Positions 55,520 to 64,000 of a DNA stretch of 64,000 nt are shown here, in pieces. This DNA comes from Cladophialophora immunda. Lineage: Eukaryota; Ascomycota; Eurotiomycetes; Chaetothyriales; Herpotrichiellaceae. Location: positions 3,956,619 to 4,020,618 of the forward strand of contig NW_015622543.1 of NCBI RefSeq assembly GCF_000835495.1, read 5' to 3'. Both the position numbers and the translations under genes were made by a program. The notes under the pieces were generated by a model, which was not told the DNA's origin, made no database searches, and saw only the letters and a program-made list of their open reading frames with translations. Each line of letters starts with the position of its first letter. The stretch's first letter is position 1.

Positions 55520-57209
55520 ACCGAAACGCTTTCAAAATCAGGTGCAATTGCAATCGAGATAGTACAGAGATACAGGATATTCATGTGTCTGTGCCGAATG
55601 TATAGAGTGGAATACTTGCCATTATATATCCTGGCTTGCTGCGTGGGCAAGAATAGTCGAATTGAATGGTGCTCCTCATATATCCACGCAGAAGGGAGGC
55701 AAAGGAGACGGATAGCTATCTGCCCCTCCAGACGGTCGACTTCGACCAACGACAGCCCTCCAAATGGGGCGGTTTATCACTCGAGACTAGATTACACAGC
55801 CCCTCATCACGGGTGGGAACTGCCCCGGGCCTACCTTCAAGCCTGCCTGGGCATTTGATCTCTCGAAGAACCGGCGCAGGCGAACGTGGTCTTATCGCCG
55901 CCGCGCTTGGAGTAGAGTGTTGGAACTTGGAAAAGCGCCCTGGTCCTCGAGCCAGTCAGCTCGGTTTGCTTGTATACAGACCTCCTCCGCTAGCACGAAC
56001 CTTACTTTGTACGCATGGAGAATCCCGAGGCGCCATCGAGCAGGGTTATCGGCTCTACATACATGTTCGTCTGCTCGGGTCTTTTTTGACGCCCTTTCAT
56101 CGTCTTCTTGGACATAGCTTTGGTCCCTCACCAGATAACCTGTTCAAGATTGCGTGTGGGTAAGAAGTCGGTGCCTCTTGATAGGTGGAAAACGCAATTC
56201 TCGTAACAGTTGAACACGAAACCCATCAGCATGCCACACCGCAACACCAGTCCAATTTTGAACTTAGGGATCAAACCCACTCGAGTCCAGGCAAGGCTCA
56301 AGGGACTCCAACCAACACACCCCCGCAGTTCTCCCCGGCACACGCTGCGCACCAAGGAGAAAGGCATAAACGTATCACATCTAAACGGTGCATGTGGCCG
56401 TTCTGCGCGCACCAAAAGGGCCAGTATCAACACCCGTTGAAAGTGGAGCAAGAACCATTTTGATAAACGGCAAGTACCAAGATCACCTTGCTGCTAGCTA
56501 GCAACCACAAGCCACATGCCCCTGCCGGAGACCATCGATAACGATGCCCGGTCGAGATTGATGCAATCTAGCGGCCTGGTTCGGTTGGTAATGTGGAGTA
56601 TCTACAGGGAGCGAATCCATCATCACGGCCTTTGCTTCTTGCGGCATGTTTATGGAGAATTTTCCCAGCTGCCAGGCGGCGATCGGAAGATCCTCCATCT
56701 CAGCGCCAGGGCCAGGCTATGTGTGATGTGGCGGCAACGGGCTACTGATATCAATGTCCACTGGGCTCCGACTGGAGCGAAGTATGGCGACTAGCTAGCG
56801 AGCAGGAAGTAGGTACCGAGTACTTGTATGAGAACTCCCTTCGATGGGTCAATCCTTTGACATGTCTCGTTGCGACCAAGCGTCAGTCTGTCCGCCACTA
56901 TCCTTACTTGTTTAGGCAAGTTTTTGGAGAGCTTTTCGATACGCCCCCGGAGAATTCTACTCTAGCTTGGAGACTTGTCCCCATCTGTGCAGGGTTGGGC
57001 GAATAGTTATCTTTGACATCTCTCGGCGCGTTGGGGACATTCAGATGTACACATTGTCACACGCTTCTACCCAGTACGGCAGCTGCGAGGCCCACCGTGC
57101 CACGCCAGAGTCGCGTGGCCCTTCAGTAATCTACCTGATCTGACAGCTACCAGGCTTGCTCCTAAGTTGCGCGCCTCATTCCTACCAGTTTGTCTCCCGG
57201 AGGATCCAT
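55520..57209. other. 1.7-kb region without a supported gene
   Basis: Lies between the MFS and Rieske genes. Two short plus-strand ORFs (56516..56794 and 56824..57006) share a weakly similar stretch, described in the findings, and may be remnants. No convincing splice structure or domain was found. Confidence 0.4.
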
Positions 57210-58732
57210 TCACCATTCTATCGCTTTCAGAGTGCCTTTGGCACACCCCAGCATTTCCTCACACGCCTGCACGCCATCCGCCCCGCCTGTCTGTCCGCTG
57301 GGCCTTGCCGCCCAAACCTCCTTGCCCAGCTCGTCCTCGAGCCTTAGATGGTCCTTGAGCGCCGTCAGCACCATTCTCTGGAACGCGAACACGCCTTCCT
57401 CGTGAAAGGGGTGGAGAGGGCCGGTCTCGTAGATGCCTCGATCGAGGCTCCTTTGGACCCGCGTACAGAGTTCGAAGTCCTCGTCGATGACCTTTTGGTA
57501 GAACTTGAGGACGCCCGCTGCTGCCTCCGATGTCGCGGTCGGGGTGTGCAGCTTGTAGATGTCGTATTCCATCCGAGTCGTCGTGGGCGAAATCGGCACG
57601 CTGCGCATCATGTGCATAAAGCCGGTCCCGGGACTCAGTGAGAAGTGCCCACCCGGGAACACATGGGTCGCCGAGGCGCCTTTGTAGTCGTAGCTGCTTG
57701 TGCCGGGCTTCTTGTCTCGCCGGGGCTCGTAAAAGTGTGGAATGTAGTTGCTGCTGGGTTCGACATAGTATGTATCGAGGGCAGTTGAAGCGAGGACATC
57801 TGGATGTGCGGTCGCACAATGATAGCACTGTGGCGGCTACTTAGGGATGTATTACCACTTCGATTTCGCACGACATACCTCGTTGAAATTGTCCTGCATA
57901 ACTTTCCAGTTGAAATGTCCCTCTTTCGACCACGAAAAGTCAAACTCGACTTTGTCCCAGTCGACCCCTGAGTTTTGAAGGGCGGCCTGAGTATCGAGAT
58001 CTCCGTATTGCTCTTCCCAGGCCAGCTCTGGCACTGGGCGAGCATCGAGGTTCACGTAAATAAAGCCATTTCTGTCCACATGGACGTGGACAGGAAACAG
58101 GTGGATTGCAGATGGGTCGAAGTCCGGTACTGCCTCTGGCGTGAAACGAGGTGCCTTAGTCAAAGCTCCGTCCAGGCTGTATGACCATCCATGGTACCTG
58201 CAGGAGAAAATTCTGGCGGTCCCCGTTTGCTCTTGCAAGAGAGGGAAAGCTCGATGTCTAGACGGTAACAAGGTTGAGAATGTGCAATAGGTAAAGGGAA
58301 GGAGATTTAGTCTACCACAAGACAAGGAACCACGTACCTGCACACGTTGTGGAACCCAACAATATCGCCAGACTTGTTCTTTACGAGGAAAAAGTTATAT
58401 TCGGCCATCTCGTACTGGACGTAGTCGCCGACGTTGCGATTGCGGGCTTTGTGCGAGACCAAGAACCATCTTTTCGAAAAGATGGCTCTTCGCTCTAGCT
58501 GATAGATTGCAGGAGAGCGATAGAACTCTGCGGGAAGAGACGAACGAAGCTCGTTCGATATTGACTTGGCCGCAAGGCGCCTCGAGTGGTCCTCGTGCAA
58601 GTCATATGCAGGTGATGAAAGCAGGGCCATCTGAATATCTTGTAGCGATGTTGTCCTCGACGCTGCTCTCGTGCCGGGAATGGACGAGATATTGAGTGTC
58701 GTTGTCTTTATAGTCGCGTTTACTTGGAGCAT
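57210..58732 (-). CDS. Rieske non-heme iron oxygenase, choline-monooxygenase-like
   Basis: The predicted terminal oxygenase alpha subunit of an aromatic-ring-hydroxylating/choline-monooxygenase-type enzyme. The model is complement(join(57210..57827,57879..58257,58338..58732)), 463 aa. The Rieske cluster ligands are C131-x-H133 and C151-x2-H154, in FHNVCRHRAF and FSCRYHGWSY; the first pair is formed only after intron 1 is removed. The mononuclear iron site is seen in DNFNECYHCATAHPD, with H261 and H266, and a later Asp in VIDEDFELCTRVQ. The family's FPGGHFSLSPGTGFMHMMRSVPIS region follows. An in-frame ATG at 58630 is an alternative start that leaves the catalytic part intact. No reductase gene is nearby, so electrons must come from elsewhere. 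The substrate could be a quaternary amine or another small molecule. Confidence 0.9.
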
Positions 58733-59103
58733 GCCGCTTGGAGACTTCTCCCATTACTTTCCCGAAACGGTTAGCACGCCCCGCACTTTGTTATCACATC
58801 CGTCAATCGAGGCCTCCGCCTTATCTCGTGCTCTGCTTTTCCACCTCGTTCCAACTTCGAACCGGTCAGTCATCGAACCGTCGAAATGGATTGACGGTTC
58901 TTGTCCACAGGCTTCTGCACACGTACGGACCGAGGTCGACAACACAACGAGACTCCAGTATTCCACCGGAAAGACGTTGCTTCTTGCAGACCTGATTGCG
59001 ACCTGCTCGCCTCGTCCACGTTGAGATTACAGTGTTGTGGAAGAAGATCGATGATGGTCCTCATTGGCATCATCAAGAATGACATTGCGGCTTTCTTCTC
59101 TAG
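58733..59103. promoter_or_regulatory. Short divergent region between the Rieske oxygenase and the Zn2Cys6 gene
   Basis: Only about 370 bp separate the Rieske start from the open frame of the transcription factor, which fits shared control. Part of it is probably transcribed as the missing 5' exon of the factor. Confidence 0.4.
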
Positions 59104-60735
59104 ACCCCAACGAGCCCAGAGCCCCCAAAGGTACGAGTGGTGTTTTGTTTGGCTAGGCACATAACTCAACAAGCCCGAGCAGACTGCCGAACTTGCAATC
59201 GACGCAGGATAAAGTGTGATAGAAGCCTGCCCCGTTGCAAAAAATGCGCCCTCAAAGACGTCGTCTGTCCAGGCTATGGCCTCAGAATCCGATGGCGTCA
59301 AACCCTCTCGAGCGGAGGTCAGATTCTGACGGGCAAGCAGCCGGCTCGCCGGGGCCCATCTACAAGCAGGAGTGAGGCCCAAGAAAAGGGGAGCCCGCAG
59401 GATGATTTCTCGAGGCTGCCATTGGTTGAGGCTCACGACCATCCCGTGAATGCAACCTACGACACGACGCTGGCTTGCAACCCACCCACAGACTTCAGGA
59501 TCGAGGCGAACGAGCATCCTAATCATGGCGAGACTGGTATCACCGACATTTCTGCCAGCGACATTGCCACTTATACTCGAATTGCTTCTGTTCGACATCT
59601 CTTGGACCACTATGACAAGGATATTGCATCCAGCATGCCATGGGTCGATGGTCCAGACAACGAGTGGCGCAATGTGATGCTGTCTCTCGCCCTGAAGTCG
59701 CCGTCGGTATTGCTGGCAATCCTCGCTCTGGCGGCCCAGCACTATTCCGTGCAGACGGGAGTGGCGTGGTCCAATGAAGAAGGAATGACTTCAGAACGTT
59801 ACCGAGACCGCAGTCTGCGGTTACTCTCTCAGAATATCAAAAATGAATTCGCAGAGCACGGTGTGGCGGTGTGTCGAGCCTCCGCGGCAGCCATCCTGGC
59901 GACCATATTGATCCTGTGCAAACTTGAACAGGTCCAGTCGGGCTCCGAGCTATGGCGAATTCACTGGAAAGCCGCTCAGACGATAGTGAAAAGGTGGACC
60001 TCTCCAGGTTGCACGACCGCGCCAAAGGATCGCACCTCCAGATTTCTGATGAAGGAGGTCTTCGTCTACGACGTATTTGCGTCTTCAACAAATTTTGAAG
60101 ATGACGCCGAACATCCAGACTACGCCCTACATGATTCCGACTATGGCTTCTTCCTGAGCTGGCTGCACCTCATTCTCCAAATCACGCAGGCGGAACGCCG
60201 CCATTACAGCCACTCTCGCGACGGTGGGCAAGGCAGCTGTCTGCACGATGTCGGTCTTATCCGGGATCGCTTCAGACACGCACGGGAACAGTCACTGACA
60301 CACAGCAAAAGACTCCCCCCGATGGCCCGGGACATGATGGACGACCTGACAGCACTCATCGACGTCTACCACTCCGTGGGCCTCGTCTACGCTTTTCAGG
60401 CATTTCCTGACGGATGCCATACGACCTCGACCCGTCTCGCACTCACCGAATCCGCAGCTGAAATGATCCGAAGAATCGTCAACCGCAGAGCCTTCCAGCA
60501 TGATCTCCTTTGGCCACTGTTTATCCTCGGAACGGAGAGTCGGGAGCAGCTCCACCTCCAATCTTTTGTCGAAGCGAGGCTCCTGGAGGTCATGGGCGCG
60601 ACTGGATTTGGCAACGGCTATGCGGCGCTAGAGTTTTTGCGAAAGTTCTGGCAGACCGAACCCTCGTCGGTCCCGAATTGGATGCGGTTTGCTCGTCTTC
60701 AGTCACAACGAGGATTTCGATTTTTGGTGATTTAG
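59104..60735 (+). CDS. Zn2Cys6 transcription factor, 5' end unresolved
   Basis: The open frame has the zinc cluster C-x2-C-x6-C-x5-C-x2-C-x6-C (CRTCNRRRIKCDRSLPRCKKCALKDVVCPGYG) from about 59188 and a fungal-specific regulatory domain (SLALKSPSVLLAILALAAQHYSVQ, LLWPLFILGTESRE near the end). The frame is closed by TAG at 59101-59103, and no ATG lies between that stop and the zinc cluster, so the start must come from an upstream exon. A good acceptor, CTTTCTTCTCTAG, ends at 59103. Another candidate at 59156 would join in frame to an upstream ATG-started frame, but only through a 26-nt intron. The frame itself runs uninterrupted for more than 1.6 kb to the stop, so the gene is probably functional. 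Divergent from the Rieske gene and convergent with the PhyH gene. Confidence 0.8.
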   Translation, partial: TPTSPEPPKVRVVFCLARHITQQARADCRTCNRRRIKCDRSLPRCKKCALKDVVCPGYGLRIRWRQTLSSGGQILTGKQPARRGPSTSRSEAQEKGSPQDDFSRLPLVEAHDHPVNATYDTTLACNPPTDFRIEANEHPNHGETGITDISASDIATYTRIASVRHLLDHYDKDIASSMPWVDGPDNEWRNVMLSLALKSPSVLLAILALAAQHYSVQTGVAWSNEEGMTSERYRDRSLRLLSQNIKNEFAEHGVAVCRASAAAILATILILCKLEQVQSGSELWRIHWKAAQTIVKRWTSPGCTTAPKDRTSRFLMKEVFVYDVFASSTNFEDDAEHPDYALHDSDYGFFLSWLHLILQITQAERRHYSHSRDGGQGSCLHDVGLIRDRFRHAREQSLTHSKRLPPMARDMMDDLTALIDVYHSVGLVYAFQAFPDGCHTTSTRLALTESAAEMIRRIVNRRAFQHDLLWPLFILGTESREQLHLQSFVEARLLEVMGATGFGNGYAALEFLRKFWQTEPSSVPNWMRFARLQSQRGFRFLVI

Positions 60736-60823
60736 GTCAAGCGAAGCGGAAGACTTCTTGTCGCATTGTCCATCTGGAGCATTTGGTAGCTCCTAGTGGA
60801 TATGACTTGGGATTTATTGTCAT

Positions 60824-61899
60824 TTACAAATACACAGTTTCCTCGTCCTCGACGCTGAACAAATGCAACATCGGGTCTTTATACTCGAACCCTCCGAGAG
60901 ACGGTGGACAGATGCCGTAACCCAGCAGCCTCTGTGCCTGTGGCGAGAATCGCTTCGCCTTCTCTGGCGGGACTACCAGGAACTGGTTCTCGGCCTGTCG
61001 ATAAGTCGGTTTCTGCAGGAAGATTCCTACGGTCTCACGAGCCTGGTCTCTGGATACTCTCGTTAAGTGTTTTTTTTTTTTGCGACTCGGAGGATTCCTT
61101 TCACGTCTACGACTTGGGGGGCCTAACTCACGTCGTAACATTTCCACCTCCGGCGTGGTAGAGACCTCCGTCGAAGATCAAAGCGGAGCCGGGCTCTAAC
61201 TCTGCCGGGATTGCTTCATGATCGTACGGGCATCGTTCCGGCCCCCATAGGTGTGATCCGGGGATACACATAGTCGCGCCGTTTGCTTTGGTGGTCTTGG
61301 ACAGAGCGGTAACACAGCCCAACATGACAGGCCTGTCGACGTCTCGAGCGTGGTAATCACTAGATGAAGGACGAGAGGCGTTAAGTCAGCGGAGAGCCCC
61401 GTACTTCACAGCGGCTTGTCGATATCTCACACCTATCATCCCGATGGAGGACCTGCTGCTTCCCGCCAGGGTTGACACGGAACCCGAATGTGGACGAAAT
61501 GATCGGTTTGGCACTGATCGTGTGTCGTTCCTGGCCTGCCCAGTACGCATATGTCGACGTGAGGACTCTGTCGGCCACGCCGATATACGTCTTGTTGAGG
61601 GCCAACTCGACGCACGCATCAGACGACGCTACGACCCCTGGAGCGCGCTGCGTAGTGCTGGGGAAAAAACCCCCGTCGCTGCGTCCCTGGTCCTTATCGA
61701 ACACCGGCTTCAGTTCCGACCGGATCCGACTTGTCAGTTCCTCCGTGATGAGGTTTTCGACAATGACGCATCCATCTCGCTCAAGGGCGGCCACCAGGAG
61801 TTCCGTAGTTGTTTCTGGATCGTTGGCGTTGAAAATTGCTATCGTAGGCATTTCGGCATTGCCGTTATTCGCAGCAACGTCATGTAAAGGCTTTGCCAT
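60824..61899 (-). CDS. PhyH-family Fe(II)/2-oxoglutarate-dependent dioxygenase
   Basis: A predicted hydroxylase of the phytanoyl-CoA dioxygenase superfamily, a group often found in fungal secondary or degradative metabolism. The model is complement(join(60824..61049,61132..61359,61433..61899)), 306 aa. The N-terminus has LLVAALERDGCVIVENLITEEL, the usual opening of the fold. Iron ligands are H152 and D154 (VLHRDD, completed at the exon border) and H224 in GGLYHAGGGN. The 2-oxoglutarate side is seen as ATMCIPGSHLWGPERCP. The third exon gives ARETVGIFLQKPTYRQAENQFL. Intron 2 holds a T12 run and two in-frame acceptors nine bases apart; I chose the CAG at 61050 because it lies at a better distance from the TTAAC branch point. 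The C-terminus lacks a peroxisomal signal. Confidence 0.88.
61070..61081. repeat. T12 homopolymer in PhyH intron 2
   Basis: Twelve T on the plus strand, that is poly-A in the sense transcript, inside an 82-nt intron. It could cause assembly slippage, but it lies outside coding sequence. Confidence 0.9.
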
Positions 61900-62729
61900 T
61901 TTGCAGGTTGTTTCTTCTTCTTCTTTGAGTTCGTGGACAACTGGTGGTCGGCTATGGGGACGAGCCTTGTGCGCAAAGGCCTCGAGGAGCTCTTAGCAGG
62001 TTTTGACTTCTGATTTGTCAGGGTCAAATGGTAATAACTCGCTTCAGTGGGAAGACACAGATGTTTATATATGTTAGCAGCATCTCCTGGCCTAGCATCC
62101 AAAGGTCTGCAATTTGACAGGTCGGAGGCAAGATCCCTTCGATCCCTTGACATCCTAATGGGAGGAGTTTCTCCAGCAAAGTGCAGCAGGCTCGCCAAGT
62201 CAATCTACTCGATCCCGCCTCGAGCCCAATGTCTCCCAAATATATACCTAAAGCGGTTAAGGTCCATTGGCTTGTCAGTCTGGAAGTCCGGCTTTCCAGT
62301 GAGAGACTATCTGTCCTCAGGCAAGGATAAAGTGCGAACTCGTTAGCGACGGCATATTTATCAACATACACCGCATATCTCTTTAACCCCCCCCCCCCCC
62401 CCCGGGGCCAGATCCCAAGTGGTGGCATCTTGCTTTTAGGCCGTGACGGCACGGCAGCGTTTGGCTAAGTCGACGGTCAAGGTTGTTAATCATTCTCAGA
62501 GTCTCTCGCGCAGCCCTGGTGGATAGAAGAGATGAGGCGGAGGTGCAGAATCTGGCGTAGTGGGGAGAGAGGATGGGTATTGATATAAATTGGGGCCTGC
62601 GGAATAGGCATGAATTGCTCTCTGTGTCCTGTCCCAGAGCGTGCCTGATCGCCGTAGACCTCCATCGCTCTTGTCAGCCCACTACGCTGGGGCTTGGTGA
62701 TTGTAGCAACCCGAGCCGTTCAGGATGGT
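61900..62729. other. Intergenic region between the CorA-like gene and the PhyH gene
   Basis: It holds the PhyH promoter and the 3' side of the CorA-like gene. A C17 homopolymer is the only marked feature. ORFs on both strands lack domains. Confidence 0.45.
62387..62403. repeat. C17 homopolymer
   Basis: Seventeen consecutive C residues are visible, followed by GGGG. Such a run is rare and error-prone in sequencing. Confidence 0.9.
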
Positions 62730-64000
62730 TCAAGATGAAATCTTGCACACAACGGCTGTTTGATCCTGCGAAAGTCTCTGCCGCAGCCACAACAACCAGA
62801 CCGCAAATACAAACACGGTCAGAGGTATGGCGGTGGCAGGTAATATCCACCACATCTCTGACACGCCGATGTTGCTGCTGTCGAAGTTGAACACTACTGT
62901 ACTCAGCAACGACTGTGCCCTGGTGTCAGCCATGAGTTCGCTCGCATGTGTTTGGGAAATTCAACGCCGCTGGGGGGTCCTCAGCAGCTATCAAGGTCCT
63001 GTAAGCAACATACCGACACGAAAGTTCCGGGGAGGAAGAACATGGTCACGGCAGCGATGGTGATCATGGACGCGCTGTCGCGCTGAGTCTGCTGCGCAAT
63101 CCTGGCCGTGAGTTCTGCAATCTCCTTGTTCTGCGCCGCGATCTCTTTGTTGTCCCGAGTCTCTGCCTGGTTCGCGAGATGGAAGAGCTATCGCCACACA
63201 CATCGTTAGGTTCCATCTTCTGCGCCATCAACGAATCCAGGGCTACCAGGGCTATGTCTCCCTTACCAGATTGATCTGTGTCGCTGTGCGGTCTCTATAG
63301 TCCGCCACGAGATGTCTGAGGGATCGACAGCTCGACACAAGAAACGTCAGAGACTCGCCAGACTCTCCAACCAGACTTGCGTTTCGTATCGTCACGGCCC
63401 CGGCAAGAGAGGCATACATGGTCCGCACGTCCCACAGGAAATCGAGATGCGCTTCGAACTCCGAGACTTTACGAAACAGAATGTGCCAACTCCTCGAGAG
63501 CCGGTGGAGTTCTCGGATCATCGAATCCACGGCCTCGTGGGGCTCGTTTGCTTCCTACATCGCGGCGTGAGAATTTCTTTGCCCTCCGTGTTCACCGAGG
63601 GATGGAGTGACAGTTACTTACGAATCGCTTCATCCGGCCTCGGATGGTCACCATTTCCTGCTGCCAGAGTCGCAGCGTCTCATCCGCGGCGACAACATCC
63701 AGTTTAAATGGAACCCGCAGGTCGTGCGGAGAGAGCCTCGGAACCGCCGAGGGAGGGAAATTGAGGCAGAAATAGGTCGACGAGCCCATTGCAAGAGACG
63801 TCGAGACCTGCGTGCACGCGCTGGCCGAGGGGGCGTATTCGTACACCACATCTATGCCCAAGTTTTGATCAGCGATCGGTCTCAACTCTTGTTGCGAAGG
63901 GAAGGCCCTTCAAACCAAGAGACTGGGCTTTGCCATGCGTGTCTCGACTGACAAAGTGTCCGTGCTTGACCGTGTACCAGTGTCCCAGCCCGCAAACGGC
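62730..64000 (-). CDS. CorA-like fungal membrane protein, 5' part missing
   Basis: The C-terminal exons are clear: complement(join(62730..62912,63014..63187,63267..63554,63622..63851 and further exons beyond)). The chain reads through FKLDVVAADETLRLWQQEM, then SMIRELHRLSRSWHILFRKVSEFEAHLDFLWDVR, YRDRTATQINL-LFHLANQAETRDNKEIA, ARIAQQTQRDSASMITIAAVTMFFLPGTFVS, and a last exon with MWWILPATAIPLTVFVFAVWLLWL. This is the C-terminal architecture of fungal CorA-like (Mg2+-transporter-related) proteins: a long helix, then two membrane segments linked by a short loop. The typical GMN motif of true CorA channels is not present, which is common in this fungal group. The first exons lie near or beyond the right edge; a piece with GHWYTVKHGHFVSRD around 63940-63980 may belong to it. 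Function unknown. Confidence 0.8.

Noticed and set aside
55520..57209. Search for an additional cluster gene in this gap
   Set aside because: No ORF with domains or convincing exon structure was found; only weak duplicated fragments remain.

Overview
The window is nuclear DNA of a filamentous ascomycete (Pezizomycotina). Genes carry short GT-AG introns of about 45-150 nt with CTRAY branch points, and many families are fungal-specific (DUF3176, Zn2Cys6 factors, acuK, Hst2-type sirtuin). The hexokinase and CpcB proteins look Eurotiomycete-like, but the exact taxon is inference. No tRNA, 5S rRNA, transposon, CRISPR array or bacterial operon was seen. I placed exon borders by hand, choosing GT/AG pairs that keep the frame and restore family-conserved residues; every multi-exon model below has a CDS length divisible by three unless it is marked partial.

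Left part (1-25.5 kb): mitoribosomal mL60 and tafazzin are divergent, followed by a DUF3176 membrane protein, cohesin RAD21 divergent from the Golgi Ca2+/Mn2+ ATPase PMR1, riboflavin kinase with a 608-nt intron, the gluconeogenic activator acuK with an 18-nt last coding exon, an MFS exporter, the SDH flavinylation factor SDH5 and a Kv-beta-like aldo-keto reductase.

Middle part (25.5-44 kb): the RACK1 orthologue cpcB has an intron that appears to encode the C/D snoRNA U24. It is followed by COG4, UTP18, hexokinase, a BTB protein, an Hst2-like sirtuin, an alcohol-oxidase-like GMC flavoenzyme and the helicase DBP9. These are mainly housekeeping genes.

Right part (44-64 kb) is accessory in character: a DUF427 protein, a secreted exo-polygalacturonase, a large orphan membrane protein, and then a looser set of a Zn2Cys6 factor, an MFS transporter, a Rieske oxygenase, a second Zn2Cys6 factor and a PhyH-type Fe(II)/2-oxoglutarate dioxygenase, ending in a CorA-like membrane protein that runs off the window. 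The Rieske/TF/PhyH/MFS set could be a small catabolic or biosynthetic cluster, but no backbone synthase is present and its substrate cannot be read from the sequence.

The points most worth checking are the intronic U24 snoRNA, three in-frame stop-free introns of length 3n, the long riboflavin kinase intron, the run of CACCTG motifs upstream of acuK, the acuK micro-exon and the unexplained 5' end of the 59-kb transcription factor.
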